From contig JAHISV010000012.1 in NCBI GenBank assembly GCA_018818065.1, positions 248,001 through 312,000 on the forward strand: 64,000 nt of DNA. Direction: 5' to 3'. Of the stretch, positions 1 through 8,647 are shown piece after piece; the stretch's first letter is position 1, and each line of letters starts with the position of its first letter. The notes under the pieces were generated by a model. It saw only the letters and a program-made list of their open reading frames with translations, made no database searches and was not told the origin of the DNA. The stretch comes from Bacteroidota bacterium (GTDB lineage Bacteria; Bacteroidota; Ignavibacteria; Ignavibacteriales; Melioribacteraceae). Position numbers and translations under genes: made by a program.

Positions 1-209
1 AAATATGCCATCTTAATTAAGCCGAATATCTGCTTAAACTTATCAAAACCAAACCCTATTATTGTTGCAGAGAAGGTACCTCCAAAAACAATAATAATGG
101 GAGCTATAAGAAATAAGGCACCTAAAGACCCACCCTCAATTAAATAGGCACCAAAAATAGAGATGATACCTAAAAGAAATCCGTATACAGTACCATATTT
201 TTTTATCAT
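1..209 (-). CDS. motA: Flagellar motor stator protein MotA, N-terminal part (runs off the left edge)
   Basis: The minus strand from 209 to the window edge is open and encodes about 69 residues. It starts MIKKYGTVYGFLLGI and continues with two hydrophobic stretches and the segment FGGTFSATIIGF, which matches the first membrane segments and the conserved GGT loop of MotA. MotA forms, with MotB, the ion-driven stator that turns the flagellar rotor. The ATG overlaps the flgL stop codon as ATGA, so translation is probably coupled to flgL. It is the last gene seen of the operon that starts near 12590. The C-terminal two thirds and motB would lie beyond the window. Confidence 0.87.
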   Translation of the reverse strand, partial: MIKKYGTVYGFLLGIISIFGAYLIEGGSLGALFLIAPIIIVFGGTFSATIIGFGFDKFKQIFGLIKMAY

Positions 210-1459
210 AAGTAATCAAGTAAAGACTTTGGTAAAATCATTGACGATAATTTATATGCAATCTGTAATTGATTATCCTGACTTTGCATATCAATTATTA
301 ATTTTGTCTGATCAACATCTTGTTCTTTAGAATAAAGATCTTGCAAATTGAAGATCCTATTGTTCCAGAGCTCTTGAGTGTTCTCAATCTGGTTATAAAT
401 ATTACCGTTTTGTGATAATTTATTTAACAGATGCTTATGGAAAGCTTGCACTTGATCCAGTTGCTCCCCAGTAGGTAATATGCCATTTTTAAGGTTGTCT
501 CTAATTTTAATTATCACGTTAAATATATCGTTTTCCTGGTTGGCACTCATCGAGATAGCAGGAGCACTTGCTTCTTTCAATGATCTTAAATCGATATTAA
601 AATCTATTTTATTTGAAGAATCTCTGATATTCATTAAATCAGGGCTTACTCCATTTACAGTTTTTAAAACTCCCGAACTGGAATCAAAAACTAATGACTT
701 TGCAGTTGGAGGCGTGCCGAATATTGAAGTATTTGTTCCATCTTCAATATCATAAGTGAAATTCCAGGTATTATCTGCTGTTTTTCCGTAAGAGGTTTTA
801 AGTGTGAACTCAGTTCCTTCAGCGTTAAATATCGATTTTTGATCTGTAATAATTGTACCGTTTGCAGCACCTGAGTCGAGAGAGCCGCTTTGTTTTACAA
901 TTGTACCGAAAAGTTCAGTCCCGGTAACATTTAATTTTTGTGTGATATTTTGAGAAAAACTAATTTTTTGCTCGCCACCAACTCCACTAGTTTTAACTTC
1001 TACAGAAGCTCCATCCGAAGTTAAATCGTATGGTTTTGCTGAAAAATCAGTTCCGCCGAATAAGTATTTGCCATCAAAACTCGCATTTGCGGCGTCTAAC
1101 ATTGACTGCAATGACAAATCAATTTGTTCAGCAAATATATTAAGGTTTCCTTGAGCCGTTGGATCGGAAGAAAGTGTCATGTTCGATAGGATACTTGACA
1201 ATTCGTATTCCATAACATTAAGATTACTTTCCGATTCTGTAATGAATCCTTTGGAATAGTCAAGATTTTTCAAATAAGATTCTCCATTCGAAATCTGCTT
1301 TTGCAACGATAATATAGTCACAGAACTTGAGGGATTATCAGAGGGTCTTAGCACCTTCTTACCAGTAATTGACTGTTCCTGCATCTTAGCCAATTGCTCT
1401 TTGGTTCTGTTAAGATTATTGATAAATGAGCTTTGCAGCATTACGTCAGATATTCTCAT
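206..1459 (-). CDS. flgL: Hook-filament junction protein FlgL (HAP3)
   Basis: This 417-residue protein starts MRISDVMLQSSFINNLNRTK, the amphipathic flagellin-like N-terminal helix of FlgL, and ends in a second helix with SQDNQLQIAYKLSSMILP. FlgL joins the hook, through FlgK, to the filament and is exported by the flagellar type III system. The conserved helical ends (about residues 1-140 and 340-417) flank a variable middle. It lies 3 nt downstream of flgK and overlaps the next gene, motA. The pairing with flgK and the terminal helices make the call firm. Confidence 0.93.
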   Translation of the reverse strand: MRISDVMLQSSFINNLNRTKEQLAKMQEQSITGKKVLRPSDNPSSSVTILSLQKQISNGESYLKNLDYSKGFITESESNLNVMEYELSSILSNMTLSSDPTAQGNLNIFAEQIDLSLQSMLDAANASFDGKYLFGGTDFSAKPYDLTSDGASVEVKTSGVGGEQKISFSQNITQKLNVTGTELFGTIVKQSGSLDSGAANGTIITDQKSIFNAEGTEFTLKTSYGKTADNTWNFTYDIEDGTNTSIFGTPPTAKSLVFDSSSGVLKTVNGVSPDLMNIRDSSNKIDFNIDLRSLKEASAPAISMSANQENDIFNVIIKIRDNLKNGILPTGEQLDQVQAFHKHLLNKLSQNGNIYNQIENTQELWNNRIFNLQDLYSKEQDVDQTKLIIDMQSQDNQLQIAYKLSSMILPKSLLDYL

Positions 1460-1462
1460 AGC

Positions 1463-2821
1463 TTACACCATTCGGATTACGGTTTCTAACATCTCGTCAG
1501 CAATAGAAATCAACCGTGCTGAAGCCTGGTATGATCTCTGGTATTTAATTATGTTTGTCATTTCTTCATCGATGGATACACCAGACACAGATCCCTTTTG
1601 TTGAGTTAATTGTTGAATAACCAGATCTGTTGTTTCTGCAAACCTGTCTGATGTTTGTTTATCGTTACCAAGTCTGGCAATCATTCTGGAGTAGAAATCT
1701 GTCATTGTAGTACCATCGAGGGTCTTTTGGTGATTAATATTTGCTATTTTTACAGCAATCTCACTATTGCCCTCAGTTCCATCAGCTGATACTGCAATTT
1801 GATTAATGTCATTCAAAATATTGTTGTTAATAATCAAATTACCATCACTGTAACTATCAAAAAACAGAATGCCATTCTGTGGTGGATCGGAAAGAGAATA
1901 CCCTTTTTGATGTTGTTCATTTACAGTTTCAACCAACCTGTTTGAAAGATCGTCCAAACTTTTGATATAATCAGGAATTTTTTCTGAATAAACCGAACTT
2001 AAACCTGCCAACTGTCCACCGGATAAGGAAACTTTTGCATGGTTTTCTTTTGTAACAAGCGACAACTTTCCATTAATTACCTGCACATCAAATTCAACAT
2101 AACCAGAAGCATCAAGAGCCTGTATACCTCCGATAGAAACATTGGCTGAATTCTTATTATCTGTTATTACGCTGACATTAACCAGAGTACTAAGTTCGTC
2201 TATAATTGCATCTCTGGAATCCATCAGGTCATTAGCGCTAATTCCAACAGCGCCAGAATCAACAACCTGAACATTCACTTGCTGAATTTGCTTCAAAAGA
2301 TTATTAACACGGGTGGTCTTTTCTGTAAAGTCGCGCATAGTATCATATTTTATGGTATTAATACTATCATAAACTGTTTTAACCCTTGAAGAGAGCTGTT
2401 GCGATGACTGCACCACCTGATAACGCAAAGCAGTGGAGTTTGGCGTAACAGTCAATTCATTCCAGGAATTAAAAAATTTAGTTAACGAATTACTGATTCC
2501 TAAATCCGAAGGCTCAGAGAATACCTGCTCAATTTGAGAAAGGATTGCCGATTTCTGATCCTGCATTTGAAATTCACCATTAGAAGTTCTTAGTTGAGAA
2601 TCGACCAGCGTACTCCTTATTCTGGCAACATCATCAATTTTAACTCCTGCCCCCCATATAAAACCAGCTGTCTTTTCAGGGTTCTCAGCAGAAAAACTTA
2701 TTCTCTGACGAGTATAATTTTCATTGCTGGCATTGGCAACATTGTGCGAAGTTATATCCATAGCTTTCTGATACGTTGCCAGACTTCTGCGTGATATGTC
2801 AAAAATTCTGCTTAGTCCCAT
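1463..2821 (-). CDS. flgK: Hook-filament junction protein FlgK (HAP1)
   Basis: A protein of 452 residues with the N-terminal motif DITSHNVANASNENYTRQRI (the NxANxxTxGYxRQ-type signature of rod and hook proteins) and the C-terminal YQRSYQASARLISIADEML helix. FlgK is the first junction protein added after the hook and is a late export substrate. The length is on the short side for FlgK, because the variable central domain is small. It sits between flgN, its likely chaperone gene (9 nt upstream), and flgL. No promoter is visible directly upstream, so it depends on the operon promoter near 12601. Confidence 0.94.
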   Translation of the reverse strand: MGLSRIFDISRRSLATYQKAMDITSHNVANASNENYTRQRISFSAENPEKTAGFIWGAGVKIDDVARIRSTLVDSQLRTSNGEFQMQDQKSAILSQIEQVFSEPSDLGISNSLTKFFNSWNELTVTPNSTALRYQVVQSSQQLSSRVKTVYDSINTIKYDTMRDFTEKTTRVNNLLKQIQQVNVQVVDSGAVGISANDLMDSRDAIIDELSTLVNVSVITDNKNSANVSIGGIQALDASGYVEFDVQVINGKLSLVTKENHAKVSLSGGQLAGLSSVYSEKIPDYIKSLDDLSNRLVETVNEQHQKGYSLSDPPQNGILFFDSYSDGNLIINNNILNDINQIAVSADGTEGNSEIAVKIANINHQKTLDGTTMTDFYSRMIARLGNDKQTSDRFAETTDLVIQQLTQQKGSVSGVSIDEEMTNIIKYQRSYQASARLISIADEMLETVIRMV

Positions 2822-2830
2822 AATTCTTCT

Positions 2831-3286
2831 TTATATTTTTCTATCTAAAATTGCTTTGCTACCAGATTTAGTTACTGCATTTATTACGCCTTTAATGAAT
2901 TCCCGGGCATTGTTTATAAGAAATTGATTCTGTTGATTTATTTTCTGTATCTCCGCAACTAAACCTTCTATTGCTTCCAATTCTTTATTAAATTCATTTA
3001 CAATTTTTTCCTCAATGTATTGATTAGCAGATTGAAGAAACTCAGTAATTCTGTTATTCTCTAAAGTTAGATTGAATGACTCTGCAATAGTGGAGAGCAA
3101 TTCAACTCTTTTTCTTTCACATTTGTCAACTGCAGTAATTAATTTTTCTTCTCTAACAACAGCACCTTCAATGCCTTTTAAATTATTAACTACCAAGGCT
3201 CTTTGTTTCAGAAGGACTACTTCATGGAAGTCATTCAGATTACTTCGCTGCTGTTTAACAATTTCTAATAATTCTGTAGTTTTCAT
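2831..3286 (-). CDS. flgN: FlgN-like export chaperone
   Basis: A 151-residue, mostly helical, charged protein without a signal peptide or membrane segment. Heptad-like stretches such as LEIVKQQRSNLNDFHEVVLL near the N-terminus fit the FlgN helical bundle, which binds FlgK and FlgL in the cytosol and hands them to the export gate. The position directly upstream of flgK and flgL is typical of flgN. Sequence conservation in this family is low, so the call rests on length, predicted helices and position. Confidence 0.75.
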   Translation of the reverse strand: MKTTELLEIVKQQRSNLNDFHEVVLLKQRALVVNNLKGIEGAVVREEKLITAVDKCERKRVELLSTIAESFNLTLENNRITEFLQSANQYIEEKIVNEFNKELEAIEGLVAEIQKINQQNQFLINNAREFIKGVINAVTKSGSKAILDRKI

Positions 3287-3289
3287 AAT

Positions 3290-4105
3290 CTACCCATTAA
3301 GATAATTTAAATATCCCAAAACCCTTGTAACGTAAGTCTTTGTTTCGTTAAAAGGTGGAATGCCATTATGCTTATCAACTGCACCAGGACCCGCATTATA
3401 TGCCGCTAAACTTAGTTTCAAATCGCCATCATATTTTTTAATTAGTTTTGACAAATACTTGGTACCGCCCATAATGTTTTGCTTAGGATCAAAAGAGTTT
3501 TTTACACCCATATCTTTGGCCGTGCCATCCATCAACTGCATTAATCCTTTTGCCTTTGCAGATGAAACAGCTTTTGCGTTACCAGCAGATTCGGTAAGAA
3601 TAACACTTTTAATAAGCTGTGTATCAACGCCATATTTTTTTGAAGCTTCATCAATAATTGCGTCAAAATTTTCGACACGCTTTTCAGACATTTCACTTGG
3701 TGTAAGGAAAGGAAGTTGATCACCGATATTTTTTAATCTCAGCTCAAGTTTCTCTCCAATTTTATTGGGGTCAGCGTTAAATTCTGCCAAATCTAAATTT
3801 TCACCGGTTAATTTTTTATAAATCTGATCAGCTATTCCAAATCCTTTTCCTTTTGACATGTAGGATGAAATTTCACTCTCAAATATTGTATCAAAATAAT
3901 CTCCCCCAAAACCTTCTCCTCCGCCAAATAGTCCGCCAGTGGTTTTGTTCATACTTTTAAGCATCATTTGAGTCAACATACTTTCAAAATCTTTTGCCGC
4001 ACCGGCAAGTTTTGTCTTCTCTTCCTTATTGTATCTTTCGTTAATCTCAGAAGGTTGACTAATGTGCTTTTCAGGGTTCGTTATTTTTAATTGAACACTA
4101 CTCAT
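3290..4105 (-). CDS. flgJ: FlgJ-type rod-binding protein fused to a lytic transglycosylase (SLT/GH23) domain
   Basis: This 271-residue protein has two parts. Residues about 30-100 are a rod-binding domain (AAKDFESMLTQMMLKSM, and SYMSKGKGFGIADQI). Residues about 145-265 are a soluble lytic transglycosylase fold with the likely catalytic Glu172 in ILTESAGN, then AKGLMQLM and LAAYNAGPGAVDKHNG. The enzyme would cleave peptidoglycan so the rod can pass. Enterobacterial FlgJ carries a glucosaminidase domain instead; rod-binding plus SLT fusions are known in other phyla. The ATG overlaps the flgI stop by one base. No signal peptide is seen, as expected for a protein exported by the flagellar apparatus. 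Confidence 0.9.
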   Translation of the reverse strand: MSSVQLKITNPEKHISQPSEINERYNKEEKTKLAGAAKDFESMLTQMMLKSMNKTTGGLFGGGEGFGGDYFDTIFESEISSYMSKGKGFGIADQIYKKLTGENLDLAEFNADPNKIGEKLELRLKNIGDQLPFLTPSEMSEKRVENFDAIIDEASKKYGVDTQLIKSVILTESAGNAKAVSSAKAKGLMQLMDGTAKDMGVKNSFDPKQNIMGGTKYLSKLIKKYDGDLKLSLAAYNAGPGAVDKHNGIPPFNETKTYVTRVLGYLNYLNG

Positions 4106-5199
4106 TATATTATCACCAATTCTGCTACTAATGCTCCAGCCTCTTTTAAAGCCTGAAAAATTGCGATTATATCCTTTGGTGAAACCTTTAGTGAATTGAG
4201 AGCTGCTGCTACTTCCTGTACGTTACTGGCTCCCTGGATTGCGATAGCTCTTGATGAATCTTGTGTTGCAGTAGGAACCAAGTTGTTAAAAACTGTGGTT
4301 TCGCCTCTGCTAAATGCACCAGGTTGCGAAATAATTGGATAAGATCTGATGTCTATGTTTAATCCACCATGGGATATTGTTACAGGTTGAATTATTACAT
4401 TTGTTCCCGCAACAACAGTGCCTGTTCTTTCGTTCAGAACAACTTTTGCAACAAAATCCGTAACAACAGTAATACTTTCTAAATCTGCAAGAAAGCCAAT
4501 TAAGTTTTCTGATCTTGCTTCAGGAACAGTGATTCTTATTTCTGAGGCATCTATGGCTTTTGCAGAGCCTTCACCAAAAGTAGTGTTTACTGCATTTGCC
4601 ACGTTACTTGCTGTTGTTAAATCAGGTTCACGTAAATATATTTTTAATTCATTACTGTTAAAACCATCTGATTCAATTTCAAATTTAAGCAACCCGCCAC
4701 GAGGAACTCTGCCAGCTGCAGTATGATTCTTTGCCACCCTGTTGCCTGAGGGAGTTGAAAAATCATAACCGCCTACAGACATTGGTCCTTGCGCTGTAGC
4801 ATAAACTTTTCCATCCAGCCCGGATAATGGTGTCATTAATAGTGTACCGCCCGTCAGACTTTTTGAGTCTCCAAGGGAAGAAACAGTAACATCAAACCTG
4901 ACACCTGGTTTTAAGCTGGATTGCAAAGAAGCTGTAACCATAACAGCAGCCACGTTACGCGTTTTCAACTCGGATTGTGGTACTGTAACCCCAAACCTTT
5001 GCAGCATACTTGTAATCGATTGAATTGTAAAAGATGATCTTTGACTATCTCCAGTTCCTGCCAAACCAACCACCAATCCATAACCAATTACTTGCTCGGT
5101 AGACTGACCGGAAATAAACGCGATATCTTTCACTCTCTGTGCTTTAATAGCACCAAAAAGTAAAAGGAATAAACTAATATATTTAATTGCCTTTTTCAT
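4105..5199 (-). CDS. flgI: Flagellar P-ring protein FlgI
   Basis: A 364-residue protein with a Sec signal peptide (MKKAIKYISLFLLLFGAIKA, cleaved before Q21) followed by the highly conserved RVKDIAFISG and VIGYGLVVGLAGTGD of FlgI. The C-terminus, PKDIIAIFQALKEAGALVAE, is also conserved. FlgI polymerises in the periplasm around the rod in the peptidoglycan layer. Length and sequence agree with the family over the full range. The gene lies 7 nt after flgH, and the flgH-flgI-flgJ order is standard. Confidence 0.96.
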   Translation of the reverse strand: MKKAIKYISLFLLLFGAIKAQRVKDIAFISGQSTEQVIGYGLVVGLAGTGDSQRSSFTIQSITSMLQRFGVTVPQSELKTRNVAAVMVTASLQSSLKPGVRFDVTVSSLGDSKSLTGGTLLMTPLSGLDGKVYATAQGPMSVGGYDFSTPSGNRVAKNHTAAGRVPRGGLLKFEIESDGFNSNELKIYLREPDLTTASNVANAVNTTFGEGSAKAIDASEIRITVPEARSENLIGFLADLESITVVTDFVAKVVLNERTGTVVAGTNVIIQPVTISHGGLNIDIRSYPIISQPGAFSRGETTVFNNLVPTATQDSSRAIAIQGASNVQEVAAALNSLKVSPKDIIAIFQALKEAGALVAELVII

Positions 5200-5206
5200 A
5201 TCTAAC

Positions 5207-5782
5207 CTAAAAAATGAAGTGAAATAACTTTGTTAACCAGCCTGGACTCTGAGAATCTTCAATCATACCGTTTCCTTCAAGTCTTATTTCAGCTTCTGAT
5301 ATATTATAAGAATAGATTGAATTGTCTGATCTTATATCAGAGGTTCTTACAATTCCTGTTATAAATACGTTTTGTTCTTCGCCGTTAATCACAAGTTTGC
5401 GTCTGCCTCTAACTCTCAAATTTCCATTTGAATAAACAGAATCTACCAAAGCACTGATTGTTGTTCTGATTAAGCCGCTTGTTCTGGTACTTCCCTTTCC
5501 GTCAAAATCGTTATTAGAACCAGCCCCAAAATCAATACTTGGCAATGTAGTTGCATCCATAGCCCCACTAAGATTAAAACCAACATCACTGCTCTTACCT
5601 GTAGATTTTTCCGCGTTGTTTGAAGCCTGGGAAGATTCGACAACATTTATTGTAATGGCATCACCTACAGTAACCGCTTTTTGATCAGAAAAAAGCGAGT
5701 AAGCTGCATTCCTGCTCATGTTCTGAGCAAAAACACCAGTCACTGAAACTAATATTGCGATGGTTACTATTTTAACATTCAT
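5207..5782 (-). CDS. flgH: Flagellar L-ring protein FlgH, without a lipobox cysteine
   Basis: This 191-residue protein carries a signal peptide (MNVKIVTIAILVSVTGVFA, then Q20) and the FlgH core: GDAITINVVESSQASNNAEK, GNLRVRGRRKLVINGEEQ, ITGIVRTSDI and YNISEAEIRLEGNG. FlgH forms the outer-membrane bushing around the rod. Classical FlgH proteins are lipoproteins with a cysteine just after the signal sequence. This protein contains no cysteine at all, so it cannot be lipidated in the usual way. It is placed 3 nt after flgA and before flgI. Confidence 0.94.
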   Translation of the reverse strand: MNVKIVTIAILVSVTGVFAQNMSRNAAYSLFSDQKAVTVGDAITINVVESSQASNNAEKSTGKSSDVGFNLSGAMDATTLPSIDFGAGSNNDFDGKGSTRTSGLIRTTISALVDSVYSNGNLRVRGRRKLVINGEEQNVFITGIVRTSDIRSDNSIYSYNISEAEIRLEGNGMIEDSQSPGWLTKLFHFIF

Positions 5783-5785
5783 TTT

Positions 5786-6430
5786 TTACTCCAACACTAA
5801 AACATTTTGAGAATCAATAACTTTTACTCTGAACAGCTTGTTATCATCTGTCTTGGTTCTTATTACATCGCCTACACAACCATCCTGTCTGGCAACCCCA
5901 TGCATTTTAATATTAACACTACCAACAATCGAGTTTAACCATACAACATCTCCTGAGTTAACAACAGGCTTCTCCTCAAGCATAGCACCAGTTACCGGAG
6001 AATCTTTTTCAATAAATAATCTATTTCTCATTTTTGTTATTTCATTTATGTTGGCTAATTCGTCACGCAGTTTAGTAACATCAATTAGGGCAAATCGAAA
6101 AAGATTATCATTCAATTCAGAATTTCTTTCAATATTTTCGTTAGCTAACAGTCCAAATTTGTAGAGATTAACTTTTAGTAAAATGTTAGAAGATACTCGA
6201 TCTTCATTATTCTTAGTAACAACAACAGGCAGATACAAATTATCGCCATTCAATGTATATGGCTCATTATAATTAATTTCAAAATTTGTATTTGATTTTG
6301 GCGCACGGACAACCTGATATTCATAACTGACATATTCAGTCAATCTTGATTTCAGATAGTTATCAATGCTGGATTCAATACTTGAATCAGCAGAAAATAA
6401 CGAAAATAATATGATGAGTGCATTCATCAT
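5786..6430 (-). CDS. flgA: P-ring assembly chaperone FlgA
   Basis: A 214-residue protein with a short hydrophobic N-terminus (MMNALIILFSLFSADS) that probably acts as a signal sequence. The C-terminal half resembles the SAF and ChapFlgA domain: KDSPVTGAMLEEKPVVNSGD, VNIKMHGVARQDGCVGDVIR and VKVIDSQNVLVLE. FlgA helps FlgI polymerise in the periplasm. The gene sits 5 nt after flgG and directly before flgH. The start could also be the second ATG, one codon downstream. Confidence 0.9.
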   Translation of the reverse strand: MMNALIILFSLFSADSSIESSIDNYLKSRLTEYVSYEYQVVRAPKSNTNFEINYNEPYTLNGDNLYLPVVVTKNNEDRVSSNILLKVNLYKFGLLANENIERNSELNDNLFRFALIDVTKLRDELANINEITKMRNRLFIEKDSPVTGAMLEEKPVVNSGDVVWLNSIVGSVNIKMHGVARQDGCVGDVIRTKTDDNKLFRVKVIDSQNVLVLE

Positions 6431-6435
6431 TTCAT

Positions 6436-7233
6436 TTACCTTTTAAGATTATTTGCCATTGTCATCATTTCTTCAACAGTTTTAACTGTTTTACTATTAA
6501 TTTCATATGCTCTTTGTGCGGTAATCATTGCAATCATTTCTTCAACTATATCAACATTTGAAGATTCTAAAAATCCCTGATCAATTTCGCCAAAACCATT
6601 TGAATCGGGTGTCCCAAGTAATGGAGATCCGGAGACTTCAGTTTCCTGATAAAGATTACTGCCCAAAGATTTTAACCCGCCTGGGTTCATGAACTTAACA
6701 AGTTGAATTTCGCCAAGTATATATGAGGTCCCATCATTTTCGTGGACTTGAACAACTCCATCACGGGAAATAGATACGTTGAGTGTTGTATCTGTAAGAG
6801 AAATTTCTGGATCCAGCAAGTAACCACCGGAAGTAACCAATGAACCTTCAGAATTAACTTTGAATGATCCATCTCTTGTATAAGCGTAAGAACCATCCGG
6901 TTTACGAACTTGAAAGAAGCCGTCACCTTGAATAGCAAGATCAAACTGATTATTTGTAGGGATAATATCTCCCTGCTTGTGTATTTTTTGTGTTGATGTT
7001 GGTTGTACACCATTACCAATTTGCACATTGTTCGAGGATGCTGATGTAGTACCGGGGGTACCAGAGGAAACAGTCTGTAATGGCACTTCCTGATACATCA
7101 GATCCTGAAACTCAGCTTTATTCTTCTTAAAGCCAGTTGTATTCATGTTGGCAATATTGTTTGATATAATTTCAACACTTAGCTGTTGTGCATACATACC
7201 GGAAGCTGCTGTTGTTAATGCCCTTGTTGCCAT
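6436..7233 (-). CDS. flgG: Distal rod protein FlgG
   Basis: A 265-residue protein with the full FlgG pattern: MATRALTTAASGMYAQQLSV, then IISNNIANMNTTGFKKNKAE, GDGFFQVRKPDGSYAYTRDG, and the C-terminal SNVDIVEEMIAMITAQRAYE with SKTVKTVEEMM. FlgG makes the distal rod that crosses the periplasm and is an export substrate. Length matches the family. It follows flgF by 15 nt, the usual order of the proximal and distal rod genes. Confidence 0.96.
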   Translation of the reverse strand: MATRALTTAASGMYAQQLSVEIISNNIANMNTTGFKKNKAEFQDLMYQEVPLQTVSSGTPGTTSASSNNVQIGNGVQPTSTQKIHKQGDIIPTNNQFDLAIQGDGFFQVRKPDGSYAYTRDGSFKVNSEGSLVTSGGYLLDPEISLTDTTLNVSISRDGVVQVHENDGTSYILGEIQLVKFMNPGGLKSLGSNLYQETEVSGSPLLGTPDSNGFGEIDQGFLESSNVDIVEEMIAMITAQRAYEINSKTVKTVEEMMTMANNLKR

Positions 7234-7248
7234 AACCTTACTCCTATA

Positions 7249-7956
7249 TTAAACTTTTCCTATCTGATTGGCTTCTTCAAGACTCTTATCAAGAGCCTGA
7301 ATCATTTTTGTAGCTGCTTCATAATCCTTGCTCATTTGAATCATGGCTTCCATTTCAATAATAGGATTAACGTTTGAACTTTCTAAATAGCCCTGCGAAA
7401 CCATAAACTCCCCTTCTTCAAGTGATTCATAGCTGCCAGCACTGAGTCTAAAACATGACCCTTCTGTTTTCTTTAAATCTCTTATATCACTAATTTTTGC
7501 TATTTGCAAAGTATCAACAGAGTGCTTGCCGACAAGTATTTCACCTTCCTGAGTGATTCTTATTTGCTGGTTATCCTCCATTTTGTATTCACCAAGGTTA
7601 ATTTCTCCACCTTGTCCCAGTACTTTATGCCCAAGTGAATTAACAAGAAAACCGTCAACTGATAGTTTGAATTCTCCATTCTTTGTGAAGAGTGTTTCTT
7701 GTCCATTATCTACCGTAAAATATCCTTCTCCTGAAAGCGCAACATCCAGTGGATTATTTGTATTGACAATGTCACCCATCTGATGATCAGTATACTGTTC
7801 GTAATAAATCTGACCTTCAGCATCCAACATTTCTGCAAATGGCAAGTCTCGTTTAAAACCTGTTGTATTGATATTTGCCAAATTATTTGCAGTAACACTT
7901 AAATTGCTCATGCCTTTACTTAAGGCCTGCGATGCTAATTGAATACCTTCGATCAT
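7249..7956 (-). CDS. flgF: Flagellar rod protein FlgF
   Basis: A 235-residue rod protein: MIEGIQLASQALSKGMSNLS, NNLANINTTGFKRDLPFAEM, GEGYFTVDNGQETLFTKNGE, and a C-terminal SNVNPIIEMEAMIQMSKDYE. It is shorter and more divergent than the neighbouring FlgG, which fits FlgF. It would form the proximal rod. The upstream gene at 7976 ends 19 nt before it. Confidence 0.9.
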   Translation of the reverse strand: MIEGIQLASQALSKGMSNLSVTANNLANINTTGFKRDLPFAEMLDAEGQIYYEQYTDHQMGDIVNTNNPLDVALSGEGYFTVDNGQETLFTKNGEFKLSVDGFLVNSLGHKVLGQGGEINLGEYKMEDNQQIRITQEGEILVGKHSVDTLQIAKISDIRDLKKTEGSCFRLSAGSYESLEEGEFMVSQGYLESSNVNPIIEMEAMIQMSKDYEAATKMIQALDKSLEEANQIGKV

Positions 7957-7975
7957 TCTATACTCCGTCGCTTAC

Positions 7976-8647
7976 TTAAACAGCGTTCATTTTTTCGTGA
8001 TTATGAATTCTATTAGCTAACAATATTTCACCCTTAGAAATCTTAAGATCCCGGGCTGTTTTAGTAATGATTATATCATTTAATTGCGTTCTTCCAGGAC
8101 CATCTTTTAATCTTTTTCTTATTTCGTTCAGATAAGGGTTATCCTTCTTCACGATACGTTCTTCTCTCATTAACTTAATATTCTTCTTTAAAATTTTATC
8201 TTTATCTTCTTTTTTTGCTGATGTTTTCCTTCTGAAATAAACTACAACAACAGCTATAGCTGAGGCCGTTACTAGTAATAAAAATTTCCAGACTATGCCG
8301 CTGCTTTTTACAGGCTTCATAATTCTTCTGGCAACATATGGCTTGCGTTTTTCGGGAACACTTTTTATTTCGGCAAATGCAGTTTTTTCGATTTCCGGAA
8401 TTGCTACTACAGCTTCCAATTGCGCTTCATTCTGCTTTGAGCTATCCGGTTCATTATGTATGACAAGCTGGTTATCAAGTACCTGTCCTGCGGAATCTTG
8501 AGGCATTTCGGGTTCAGTTTTCTGTTTTGCTCTGGCAGCTTCAATTTGCGCTTTAACTATCCGATCAATATTGACCTTCTCAACAATGTCTTGTGCATTA
8601 ATTGTGTAAAGAAAACTTAACAGTATAAATAAGTATGTTAATTTCAT
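7976..8647 (-). CDS. Unrecognised bitopic membrane protein in the late flagellar operon
   Basis: A 223-residue protein that I do not recognise. It starts with a signal peptide (MKLTYLFILLSFLYTINAQ), continues with about 95 polar residues rich in E, K and Q, has one membrane span (IVWKFLLLVTASAIAVVVVY, about 119-138), and ends in a basic cytoplasmic region of about 80 residues with a predicted helical tail (ARDLKISKGEILLANRIHNH). The predicted topology is N-terminus in the periplasm and C-terminus in the cytosol. The start overlaps the stop of the upstream kinase-like gene (ATGA), and flgF follows. The domain order is like FliO with an added signal peptide, but a separate fliO exists at 19585. 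Confidence 0.85.
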   Translation of the reverse strand: MKLTYLFILLSFLYTINAQDIVEKVNIDRIVKAQIEAARAKQKTEPEMPQDSAGQVLDNQLVIHNEPDSSKQNEAQLEAVVAIPEIEKTAFAEIKSVPEKRKPYVARRIMKPVKSSGIVWKFLLLVTASAIAVVVVYFRRKTSAKKEDKDKILKKNIKLMREERIVKKDNPYLNEIRKRLKDGPGRTQLNDIIITKTARDLKISKGEILLANRIHNHEKMNAV

